A stretch of 64,000 bases of DNA from Chitinophagaceae bacterium C216 (GTDB taxonomy: Bacteria > Bacteroidota > Bacteroidia > Chitinophagales > Chitinophagaceae): NCBI GenBank assembly GCA_028485475.2, contig CP144143.1, positions 558,001 to 622,000 of the forward strand. Reading direction: 5' to 3'. The position numbers were made by a program, and so were the translations under genes. Below, in pieces: positions 8,276 to 16,258 of this stretch; the stretch's first letter is position 1, and each line of letters begins with the position of its first letter. The notes under the pieces were generated by a model that saw only the letters and a list, made by a program, of their open reading frames with translations, made no database searches and was not told where the DNA came from.

Positions 8276-9169
8276 ATGTCTCTTTTCCATATTATCCCCG
8301 ACAGACACGATGTAGTTCAGGACCATAATGCACCCAAAGACAAAAATAGTTTCAGACATAAGCTGTATGTAGTCATCTTTCAGAATAACACGCGTGCTGG
8401 CAGACTTTTTAATGTAGGCCTATTTCTATTCATTTTTGCCAGTATCATACTGCTCATTCTAGAAAGCGTTGAATCCATCTCCATTGCATATGATAAAGTA
8501 TTCGACATTATAGATTATGTTTTTCTGATTGTTTTCTCCATTGAATACCTATTAAGACTCTATTGTGTACGGGATGCAAAAAAATATGCACTCAGTTTTT
8601 ACGGAATCATCGATTTTCTAGCCATTGTGCCTTCGTATATGGAATTTTTCCTCCCTAACTGGCATATGTTGATGGCATTCCGTTGCTTCAGGCTCCTGCG
8701 TATATTTCGCATTTTTCGTATGGTGCGCCTGTTGGACGAAAGCCGCTACATGATGCTGGCGCTATTGCGCAACTTCAATAAAATCTTGGTATTTCTGTTT
8801 TTCATTGTACTACTCACCTTGTTTCTAGGCGTCTTGCTGTATGTAATAGAATCCCCATATAATCCCGGATTCAGCAGTATTCCGCAAAGTGTGTACTGGG
8901 CTATTGTGACGATTACCACCGTAGGCTATGGAGATGTAGCCCCTATGACTATTGGAGGCAAAATGATTGCATCTTTTATCATGATTCTGGGTTATGCCAT
9001 TATTGCCGTACCTACCGGAATGCTATCGGCAGCAGTGGTTACTAAGTACAGAGACATGGATAATGCCTCACGCACCTGTCCTCACTGTCATAATAAAAAC
9101 AACGCATCAGATGCGCTTTACTGCAAAATTTGTGGTACCCCACTATCGGACAATATGAAGCAGAAATAA
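8276..9169 (+). CDS. voltage-gated-type potassium channel with C-terminal zinc ribbon
   Basis: A 297-aa six-helix ion channel. S1 begins near residue 45; S4 carries regularly spaced arginines (FRCFRLLRIFRIFRMVRLL, about 135-153), and the selectivity filter TVGYGD is at 215-220 between S5 and S6. This predicts a K+-selective, voltage-responsive tetramer in the inner membrane. After S6, Cys268/271 and Cys283/286 form a CxxC-CxxC zinc ribbon (CPHCHNKNN, YCKICGTPL), an uncommon cytoplasmic tail for this family that could aid assembly or gating. It lies between the alaS terminator and the promoter of the PDZ gene, so it is probably transcribed alone. Confidence 0.93.
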   Translation: MSLFHIIPDRHDVVQDHNAPKDKNSFRHKLYVVIFQNNTRAGRLFNVGLFLFIFASIILLILESVESISIAYDKVFDIIDYVFLIVFSIEYLLRLYCVRDAKKYALSFYGIIDFLAIVPSYMEFFLPNWHMLMAFRCFRLLRIFRIFRMVRLLDESRYMMLALLRNFNKILVFLFFIVLLTLFLGVLLYVIESPYNPGFSSIPQSVYWAIVTITTVGYGDVAPMTIGGKMIASFIMILGYAIIAVPTGMLSAAVVTKYRDMDNASRTCPHCHNKNNASDALYCKICGTPLSDNMKQK

Positions 9170-9231
9170 GTTTAACACAACTCCTACGGCTTTTAACAAT
9201 TCCGAAACACTTCGTATTATATAAATTCCCC

Positions 9232-9239
9232 TATCTTTG
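9232..9239 (+). promoter_or_regulatory. -7 box (TATCTTTG) of the PDZ protein gene
   Basis: TATCTTTG matches TAnnTTTG exactly and lies 37 bp before the ATG at 9277. Confidence 0.5.
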
Positions 9240-9276
9240 AAATACGAAAATCGACGTAGATCTAAAATTTTGTACA

Positions 9277-10224
9277 ATGAAAAAAATATTCCTAATTACC
9301 ATGCTAGCTATGCCCGGATTCCTCTTGGCTCAGGAAAAGGAAAGTAAGGAAGCTGAACGCATTATCATTACTAAAAAAGGTAATGATAAAGAAAAACTCA
9401 ATATTGTTGTAGATGGAGAAGAAATCATCGTCAATGGCAAACCCCTGAAGGATGATGAAAATGGTAAAATAACTGTAAAACGCATCAAGATAAAAGACTT
9501 GGACAGTTACCGCGAGTGGCCGTCAGCTGATTTCAATGTCAGGAGCTTCTCCTTACCATCCACAAATAAGGCTATGTTGGGGGTAATGACCGAAAAAGTA
9601 GAGGAAGGCGCTAAAATAATTTCTGTAAATGAAGAAAGTGCTGCAGAAAAAGCAGGCTTAAAAGTGGGGGACATTATTGTAGCTGTGGACTCTGAAAAAA
9701 TCACTACGCCTGACGAGCTGTCCAAAGCATTAAAAGACAAAGAACCGGGCGACAAAGTGAATATTTCCTACATCAGAGATGGCAAAAAAAATACTGTCAC
9801 CGCCACGCTCACCAAATGGAAAGCGCCTCAAGCAATGACCTTTGAAGGTTTTCCGCGCATAGAAATGCGTGAGCTTTTCGACCGCATCCCTCAAAATCTT
9901 AGAGATGGTTCTAGAAATATTATAATTCGAGGCTTTTCTGACAATACCCCCAAACTAGGTATTGAAATACAAGACTTAGAAAAAGGTAGCGGCGTGAAAA
10001 TCATCAAAGTGCAAAAAGATTCCGATGCTTCTAAAGCAGGCCTGAAAGAAGGTGATATTATCAAAGAAGCGAATGGCAATACCATCAGCACCACGGACGA
10101 CATGCTCGCTCAAATGCGAAAAAGTCGTAGCGGGGATACATTAAAGCTGAAAGTAGATCGAAACGGACGTACCGAAAATGTTGAAGTGCATCTCAGCAAA
10201 AAAATTAAAACAGCGACCCTATAA
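9277..10224 (+). CDS. secreted protein with two PDZ domains and no protease domain
   Basis: A 315-aa protein with a signal peptide (MKKIFLITMLAMPGFLLAQ). After a Lys/Glu-rich linker come two PDZ domains: about residues 100-180 (LGVMTEKVEEGAKI, AAEKAGLKVGDIIVAVD) and 225-310 (LGIEIQDLEKGSGVKI, ASKAGLKEGDIIKEANG). These have the arrangement of the PDZ pair of DegP/HtrA, but there is no trypsin-like domain and no His-Asp-Ser triad. It is probably a periplasmic adaptor or chaperone that binds C-terminal or unfolded peptide segments. Flanked by its own -7 box and a terminator, it is a single-gene unit. Confidence 0.88.
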   Translation: MKKIFLITMLAMPGFLLAQEKESKEAERIIITKKGNDKEKLNIVVDGEEIIVNGKPLKDDENGKITVKRIKIKDLDSYREWPSADFNVRSFSLPSTNKAMLGVMTEKVEEGAKIISVNEESAAEKAGLKVGDIIVAVDSEKITTPDELSKALKDKEPGDKVNISYIRDGKKNTVTATLTKWKAPQAMTFEGFPRIEMRELFDRIPQNLRDGSRNIIIRGFSDNTPKLGIEIQDLEKGSGVKIIKVQKDSDASKAGLKEGDIIKEANGNTISTTDDMLAQMRKSRSGDTLKLKVDRNGRTENVEVHLSKKIKTATL

Positions 10225-10306
10225 TATGCTTCTATTTTAAACAAATACCGTGTTGTGTACGTTGTTTGTTAGATTATATCTGGATGGTATTAATGGGGTT
10301 AGTGAG

Positions 10307-10334
10307 GCCCGGAGTCAAAATCTCCGGGCTTTTT
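10307..10334 (+). terminator. intrinsic terminator after the PDZ gene
   Basis: GCCCGGAG (10307-10314) and CTCCGGGC (10322-10329) form an 8-bp GC-rich stem with a 7-nt loop followed by TTTTT. It sits before the true gatB start. Confidence 0.88.
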
Positions 10335-10415
10335 GCTTATCTATCTCTTAAAATATTGATATTTTCCAGATTTAAAATTTCAAATAAGAAATCCGTCTTA
10401 TTTTTACGGCCATTC

Positions 10416-11867
10416 ATGAATCCGGAATACAATCAATACGAAATTGTGGTGGGGCTTGAAGTGCATGCCCAGCTGCTCACGCAGAGCAAACTATTTTGTG
10501 GCGACAGCATCGCTTTTGGTGCCGAACCCAATACACACGTAAGTCCTATTACTTTGGGGCATCCCGGCACATTACCTAAAATGAATCGGGAGGCGATTCG
10601 TCATGCCATCAAAATGGGGCTCGCCTGCCATTGCGAGATAGAAAGAAAAAATTACTTTGCTCGTAAAAATTATTTCTATCCCGATTTGCCCAAGGGATAT
10701 CAAATATCACAGCATACTACACCCATCTGTAAAAATGGTTATATCACCATTAAAACAGCACAGGGAGAAAAAAATATTCGTTTGAACCGCATCCATCTTG
10801 AAGAGGATGCCGGTAAAAGCTTGCACGATGTGAGCGAGTATAGTACTGCCGTAGATTATAACCGTGCAGGAACACCGCTAATCGAAATCGTAACCGAGCC
10901 GGATATTCGTAGTAGCGATGAAGCGTTTGCCTATCTTACCGAGTTGAGAAAACTGGTAAGATACCTAGGAGTGTGCGATGGTAATATGGAAGAAGGTAGT
11001 TTGCGTTGTGATGCCAATATCTCCGTAAGGCGTAAAGGCGATACCCAACTGGGCACCAAAGTAGAGGTCAAAAACCTCAACTCTATTCGCAATGTAAAAC
11101 GCGCCATTGATTTCGAAAGTCAACGACTCATAAAAATGCTGGAGAACGGAGAAACCATCCGACAACAGACGCGCAGTTTTGATGCCAACACCGGTACCAC
11201 ATTCGCCATTCGCGACAAGGAAGATGCGGAAGATTACCGCTACTTCCCCGACCCCGACTTGACTCCGTTTGATCTTAAGGATGATTTTATCGAAAACATT
11301 CGTCAATCTATTCCCGCTTTACCAGCAGAGCGAATTAGTATTTATAAAGAACAATATAAGCTCAACGATTACGATGCGCAAGTACTGACTGAAGAAAGGG
11401 CTTTTGCCGACTATTTTGAAACTGTTATTCAACATACAAAAAATTATAAAGCAGCTGCCAACTGGATGCTGGGACCCATCAAAAGCTGGCTAAATGATCA
11501 CGGAAAAGAAATTGATGCTTTCCCAATTCCTCCTGCACAAATTGCAGCTGTAATCCAATGTGTGGAGGAAGGAAAATTGAGTTTCTCTACAGCATCCACC
11601 AAGCTGTTGCAATTGCTGCTGCAAAATCCTCAGGAAAATCCTGCCGTGCTGGCAGAAAGAAACAATCTGATTCAGCAGTCCGACTCTGCTGAGTTAGAAC
11701 CTGTAATCAATGAAGTATTGGAACAATTGGCCGATAAAGTTGTTGCCTATAAAAAAGGTAAAAAAGGATTGATTTCTTTATTTGTAGGAGAAGTAATGAA
11801 GCGCACTAAAGGAAAAGCCGATCCTAAAAAAACCAACCAGATGATTCTTGAAAAACTTAAACAATAA
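10416..11867 (+). CDS. gatB: aspartyl/glutamyl-tRNA(Asn/Gln) amidotransferase subunit B
   Basis: A 483-aa GatB subunit of the GatCAB complex, which amidates Glu-tRNA(Gln) and/or Asp-tRNA(Asn). Motifs: YEIVVGLEVHAQL at the start, YFYPDLPKGYQISQ, EEGSLRCDANISVR and TKVEVKNLNSIRN in the kinase-like core, and a C-terminal YqeY-like tail (GKADPKKTNQMILEKL). The frame is open for 50 more codons upstream from a TTG at 10266, but that stretch spans the preceding terminator and a -7-like box TATTTTTA (10399-10406), and the family begins at the MNPEYNQYEIVVG Met, so I start at 10416. The leader would be only a few bases. gatA and gatC are not in the window. Confidence 0.96.
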   Translation: MNPEYNQYEIVVGLEVHAQLLTQSKLFCGDSIAFGAEPNTHVSPITLGHPGTLPKMNREAIRHAIKMGLACHCEIERKNYFARKNYFYPDLPKGYQISQHTTPICKNGYITIKTAQGEKNIRLNRIHLEEDAGKSLHDVSEYSTAVDYNRAGTPLIEIVTEPDIRSSDEAFAYLTELRKLVRYLGVCDGNMEEGSLRCDANISVRRKGDTQLGTKVEVKNLNSIRNVKRAIDFESQRLIKMLENGETIRQQTRSFDANTGTTFAIRDKEDAEDYRYFPDPDLTPFDLKDDFIENIRQSIPALPAERISIYKEQYKLNDYDAQVLTEERAFADYFETVIQHTKNYKAAANWMLGPIKSWLNDHGKEIDAFPIPPAQIAAVIQCVEEGKLSFSTASTKLLQLLLQNPQENPAVLAERNNLIQQSDSAELEPVINEVLEQLADKVVAYKKGKKGLISLFVGEVMKRTKGKADPKKTNQMILEKLKQ

Positions 11868-11903
11868 ACATAGTTCATTCACACTGAACTAAAATCAGCA
11901 ATA

Positions 11904-13076
11904 ATGAAAAAGATATTATTTGCAGCGGTAGCTGCCTTATTATTAGTCGCTTGCGATAATAAATCTAAAAATACATTTACCCTGTCGGGAAAAATCAGCA
12001 ATGCTACCGGAAAAATGCTATATCTGGAAGAAGTACCTGTGGGCACTATGGATCCGGTTATTGTAGACTCTACTCCTTTATCACCCGACGGAACATTCTC
12101 GCTTCAAGCCCCGTCTTCGGAGTCGGCCATTTACAATATACGGATAGATCAGAATTTCTACCCTGTGGTAGCGGTTATCAATGACCACCCCAAAGTAGAA
12201 GTAGAAGTGGAAATGAGTAAAGAAAATAATTTGTTCTCCGAAAAATACGAAGTAAAAGGCTCTCCGGCCAGCCAGGCAATGAAAACTTTTACTACCCGTT
12301 TTAATGAAAAACTGCAAAGCATCTTTACCAGATTAAAACAGGTAGACAGCCTCCATAACAGCAAAGCTTCGGAAAATGAAATCGAATTCCTGAAACAGGC
12401 TATCGCTAACGATGCATCCACCTTAAAAGAGTATACCCTTAGCGAAATGAAAAAATCGGATAATGTAGCGTTGACCATGTTTCAGCTGGGTTACTATCAA
12501 TCTACCGCCAATAATCCGGGTTTTGGCTTAGAGCCCTTGAATAATGAGCAAGTAACCGCACTTATTGCCGATTTAGTAAAGAAAAACCCCAATCATAGCG
12601 GATTGGCGAGTCTGCATAAAAGTATGCAGGCCGAGATGGAACGCTTGAATAAAAGCAACTGGGTAGGGAAACAGGCGCCGGATTTTGTATTGCCCGATAT
12701 CAACGGCAAACCTTTAGCACTGAGCTCTTTAAAAGGGAAATATGTGCTGGTGGATTTTTGGGCTAGCTGGTGTCGTCCCTGTCGTATAGAAAACCCCCAC
12801 CTAGTAGCTGCATATAATAAATTTAAGGATAAAAACTTTACTATTCTGGGTGTTTCGCTCGACCAGACCAAAGAAGCGTGGGAAAAAGCTATCAAAGACG
12901 ACGGACTTACTTGGCTGCATGTTAGCGACCTTAAATTTTGGGAGTCCTCAGTTGTGGATTTATACGGCTTTGACGGCATTCCCTTTAATGTACTTCTCGA
13001 TCCCGACGGTAAAGTGCTGGCGCAGGGCCTGCGCGGAGTTGAATTAGAAAAGAAACTAGCAGAAGTGTTGCAATAA
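11904..13076 (+). CDS. TlpA-family thiol-disulfide oxidoreductase lipoprotein with DUF4369 domain
   Basis: A 390-aa lipoprotein: lipobox LLVAC with Cys17. Residues about 25-115 resemble DUF4369 (FTLSGKISNATGKMLYLEEV), a beta domain common in Bacteroidota thioredoxins. A helical linker follows, then a redoxin/TlpA domain from about residue 255, with the CxxC motif WASWCRPCRIENPHL near 290 and GIPFNVLLDPDGKVL carrying the cis-Pro. It would reduce or isomerise disulfides of envelope proteins or take part in cytochrome maturation. It starts 36 bp after gatB and may be co-transcribed with it. It ends 2 bp before the convergent DUF3667 gene. Confidence 0.92.
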   Translation: MKKILFAAVAALLLVACDNKSKNTFTLSGKISNATGKMLYLEEVPVGTMDPVIVDSTPLSPDGTFSLQAPSSESAIYNIRIDQNFYPVVAVINDHPKVEVEVEMSKENNLFSEKYEVKGSPASQAMKTFTTRFNEKLQSIFTRLKQVDSLHNSKASENEIEFLKQAIANDASTLKEYTLSEMKKSDNVALTMFQLGYYQSTANNPGFGLEPLNNEQVTALIADLVKKNPNHSGLASLHKSMQAEMERLNKSNWVGKQAPDFVLPDINGKPLALSSLKGKYVLVDFWASWCRPCRIENPHLVAAYNKFKDKNFTILGVSLDQTKEAWEKAIKDDGLTWLHVSDLKFWESSVVDLYGFDGIPFNVLLDPDGKVLAQGLRGVELEKKLAEVLQ

Positions 13077-13078
13077 AC

Positions 13079-14191
13079 TTAAGAAATATACAACACCAAT
13101 AACACCCCTGCAGTTAAAAACCCTACCAATACCGAGGTGAGAAAACACACTATGAGTTGTTTAAAGAAGGCTCTTCGGAAGCTTTGACCAAAGAACCGCT
13201 TCATAGAAAAAGTGAGGTACAGGAAAAGGTACACAAACACTGCCACATTGAGCCAGTTGGTAAGAGTTTCGGCCACGTGATTACTGAATATCTTTTCAAA
13301 CACATACCCCAGTAGTATGGTAAAAAGGCCTATTACGAATACATAAGCATATTGATACACCGAAAAAATAAAGTTTTCAACGTAGGTCTTTTTGGTTTTA
13401 CGGCGGTGTAACAACCATAAAAAGAACGCGAAGAAAGGAAGGCTCAGGAAAAATATTAGTGGAAGTTTTTTCTTAAGATTTTCCACTAAATCCACAATCA
13501 TTCTCTTTTCATCTCCCTCATACTGCTCCTGTAGCTTTTGGTTTTTTACATCATTTAGTTTTCTCGACAACCAGCCACGTTTTTTACCTACTCCCGAAGC
13601 CTTCTTATTTGCCGAATCTCTGCTAATCTGCACTTTAAATGCATCTCCGCCAAGTGATATGCCCTCATCCTGTAGCTCTTTCAGAGTTTGCTTTAGCGCC
13701 GAATCAGCCGTTGTATTTTCGTCTTTTAAGCGCAGTGTTTGTTGCTGCTGTTTGATGGCATTGGCTACAGAGTCCACATAAACAGCTTGTGGAAAGTCTT
13801 TAAGATATTCTTTCTCCCTTTCAAGATTGTACAGCCGTTTGCGAAAATCACGGATATCGGTTCCGGGTTTATAATCGGTATGTTTTACGAAAGAAAATAC
13901 GATAAAGAATACCGTAGAAGCAAATACATATAGCTGAATAGGCTTGAGATTTCTTACTCGCTTTCCCTCTAAATATTCCTTGGCAACAAAACCGGGTTGT
14001 GTAAAAAGATTCTTGAATGTATGCCAAAACCGATTGTCATAATGTACAAGGTCCTGAAAATAATGCGCGATCAAATGCCATAAAGAATCGTGAGGCTCAA
14101 TATTCTCCTGCCCGCAATGGGTACAGAAACGCTCTTCCACTTCTTGCCCGCAGTTAAGGCATTGTTTCTCTTTTCTCAGATGATGACGCAT
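13079..14191 (-). CDS. DUF3667 membrane protein with N-terminal zinc ribbon
   Basis: A 370-aa protein. The N-terminus has a double CxxC zinc ribbon (CLNCGQEVEERFCTHCGQ) and the DUF3667 signature that follows (LWHLIAHYFQDLVHYDNRFW, TLKNLFTQPG-like FKNLFTQPGFVAKEYLEGKR). One transmembrane helix lies near residue 90, then a long charged, Lys/Glu/Gln-rich coiled-coil-like segment (about 105-245), and three or four helices to the C-terminus. The family is widespread in Bacteroidota with no known function. The soluble insert between helix 1 and the later helices looks periplasmic. It is convergent with the TlpA-type gene. Confidence 0.85.
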   Translation of the reverse strand: MRHHLRKEKQCLNCGQEVEERFCTHCGQENIEPHDSLWHLIAHYFQDLVHYDNRFWHTFKNLFTQPGFVAKEYLEGKRVRNLKPIQLYVFASTVFFIVFSFVKHTDYKPGTDIRDFRKRLYNLEREKEYLKDFPQAVYVDSVANAIKQQQQTLRLKDENTTADSALKQTLKELQDEGISLGGDAFKVQISRDSANKKASGVGKKRGWLSRKLNDVKNQKLQEQYEGDEKRMIVDLVENLKKKLPLIFFLSLPFFAFFLWLLHRRKTKKTYVENFIFSVYQYAYVFVIGLFTILLGYVFEKIFSNHVAETLTNWLNVAVFVYLFLYLTFSMKRFFGQSFRRAFFKQLIVCFLTSVLVGFLTAGVLLVLYIS

Positions 14192-14311
14192 AACATTTAA
14201 CAGACCTAAATGACGCAGTGAAAATAGTCGATTATCGTCATTTTTGCTTCAATTGCAAAAGTTTATTCTGTAAGAGCAGTTATATTCACACTTCATTCGG
14301 AACTATTCTCG

Positions 14312-14319
14312 TAAATTTG
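14312..14319 (+). promoter_or_regulatory. -7 box (TAAATTTG) of purF
   Basis: TAAATTTG matches TAnnTTTG exactly and lies 17 bp before the ATG at 14337. Confidence 0.55.
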
Positions 14320-14336
14320 CATCTCTTTTCCAATTT

Positions 14337-16184
14337 ATGAGCGATCCAATTAAACACGAGTGTGGTTTAGCATTTATCCGACTGCGAAAACCATTTTCCC
14401 ATTATTTAAAGAAATATGGTACAGTAATGTGGGGGCTTAACAAGCTGTACCTTCTTATGGAAAAACAGCATAACCGAGGTCAGGACGGGGCAGGGATAGC
14501 TGCTGTTAAGCTGAATGTGGAGCCCGGACATCCCTTCATGCATCGCATCAGAAGCGCTGAACCACAGGCCATTTCCCTTCTATTCCAAACCATCGCAGAA
14601 GAAGTAAACGAGCTCGCTAAGTACAATCCTGATATTGTGAACCATCCTGGCCTGATGAAAGGGCATGTGAAGTTTCTGGGAGAGCTGTTGTTGGGACATC
14701 TGCGCTATGGCACTCAGGGAAAAAATAATGTAGCGTTTTGTCATCCTTTTATAAAAAGACACACCATTACTACCCGCAACCTTGCATTGGCGGGTAATTT
14801 TAATTTGGTGAATACCGAAGAGCTGTTCCAGAAACTGGGAATAGAACCGGGTCCCTTCCAGAAACAAAGCGACTTGGCCGCCATGATGGAAATCGTGCAC
14901 AAACGATTAGTGGAAGCGGATGAACAATCACCAGCCAAACCCGATATCAAACAGTTATTAAAGGATGTAATCCCACAATTCGACGGAGGATTTGTGGTAG
15001 GAGGTATTACCGGAGACGGCGTAGGATTTGTGTTCAGAGATCCGCACGGTATCAGACCCTGCTATTATTATATTGACGATGATGTAATCGTTGCAGCCTC
15101 TGAGCGAGCAGCTATTCGCACCACCTTCAATGTGGGCGAAAACGAGGTAAAAGAATTGATGCCAGCCAACGCATTAATCGTATATGAAGACGGTCAGTAC
15201 GAAGTTTCGGAAGTAACAGAGCCTAAAGAGCGCAAAGCCTGTAGCTTTGAACGCATTTATTTTTCACGCGGTAGCGATGAAAAAATTTATAAAGAAAGAA
15301 AAGCATTGGGCTTTAACCTGAGCGAACAGGTATTGAAGGCCATCGATTTTGATTTAAAAAATACCATCTTCTCATACATTCCCAATACTGCCGAAGTGGC
15401 TTTTCTAGGCCTACAGAAGGGAATGCAGATGTATCTCAATAAAGTAAAAATCGAGCGCATTTTAAGCTGGGGTAAAGACTTCGATGAAGAGAAGCTAAGC
15501 GAAATGATCAATAGGCGCATCCGGGTAGGCAAAATTGCTATTAAGGATGTAAAAATGCGAACCTTTATTACCGAAGACGCCAGCCGTAACGAAATGGTAC
15601 AGCACGTATACGATGTGACCTACGGAACCGTTCGACCCGGCATTGATACAATTGTAGTAATCGATGACTCCATTGTACGTGGTACTACACTCAAACAAAG
15701 CATCATCAAGATGCTGGCCCGTCTTCAGCCGAAAAAAATTATCATCCTTTCTTCAGCACCACAGATCCGCTATCCGGATTGTTACGGTATCGATATGAGC
15801 AAACTGGGCGATTTCATTGCCTTCAACGCTGCAGTTGAAATATTGAAAGACCGTGGTGAAGAACACATATTACAGGAACTTTGGGAAAAATGTAAAGACC
15901 TGAAAGCAAAAGGTTTGTTACATACAGAGAATGTGGTAAAACAACTTTATAAGCGTAGCACTACAGAAGAGATTTCACAGAAAATTGCCGAGATGATTAC
16001 CCCCAAAGATTTGAACATTCCTGTACAGGTGATTTTCCAAAGCATTGAAGACCTTCATAAAGCCTGTCCCAATAATCTGGGCGACTGGTATTTTACAGGC
16101 AACTATCCTACCCCGGGTGGTAACCGAGTAGTGAACCAAGCTTTCATGAATTTTATGGAAGGCAAAAACGAACGAGGCTATTAA
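14337..16184 (+). CDS. purF: amidophosphoribosyltransferase, long form
   Basis: A 615-aa PurF-type enzyme for the first step of purine synthesis (PRPP plus glutamine to phosphoribosylamine). The glutamine amidotransferase nucleophile is predicted to be Cys9 in KHECGLAFIRL, freed after removal of eight residues. KQHNRGQDGAG and LLLGHLRYGTQGKNN are class II amidotransferase blocks. The PRPP-binding loop VVIDDSIVRGTT is near residue 445. The protein is over 100 residues longer than E. coli PurF (about 505), with extra sequence around 70-120 and at the C-terminus; from memory this long form occurs in Bacteroidota alongside a shorter paralogue. It is a single-gene unit ending at a strong terminator. 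Confidence 0.9.
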   Translation: MSDPIKHECGLAFIRLRKPFSHYLKKYGTVMWGLNKLYLLMEKQHNRGQDGAGIAAVKLNVEPGHPFMHRIRSAEPQAISLLFQTIAEEVNELAKYNPDIVNHPGLMKGHVKFLGELLLGHLRYGTQGKNNVAFCHPFIKRHTITTRNLALAGNFNLVNTEELFQKLGIEPGPFQKQSDLAAMMEIVHKRLVEADEQSPAKPDIKQLLKDVIPQFDGGFVVGGITGDGVGFVFRDPHGIRPCYYYIDDDVIVAASERAAIRTTFNVGENEVKELMPANALIVYEDGQYEVSEVTEPKERKACSFERIYFSRGSDEKIYKERKALGFNLSEQVLKAIDFDLKNTIFSYIPNTAEVAFLGLQKGMQMYLNKVKIERILSWGKDFDEEKLSEMINRRIRVGKIAIKDVKMRTFITEDASRNEMVQHVYDVTYGTVRPGIDTIVVIDDSIVRGTTLKQSIIKMLARLQPKKIIILSSAPQIRYPDCYGIDMSKLGDFIAFNAAVEILKDRGEEHILQELWEKCKDLKAKGLLHTENVVKQLYKRSTTEEISQKIAEMITPKDLNIPVQVIFQSIEDLHKACPNNLGDWYFTGNYPTPGGNRVVNQAFMNFMEGKNERGY

Positions 16185-16204
16185 TTCGTTGTGTGTTATC
16201 ATAA

Positions 16205-16237
16205 AAAAATCCACGAGTCTATTGCTCGTGGATTTTT
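16205..16237. terminator. bidirectional terminator between purF and susD
   Basis: A 13-bp perfect inverted repeat (AAAAATCCACGAG 16205-16217, CTCGTGGATTTTT 16225-16237) has T runs on both strands, serving both convergent genes. Confidence 0.92.
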
Positions 16238-16258
16238 GTTTTACTAAGAACACAGCTA

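Noticed and set aside
10266-10415. N-terminal extension of GatB by 50 codons from a TTG
   Set aside because: It crosses the preceding terminator and a -7-like box, and GatB proteins begin at the Met at 10416.
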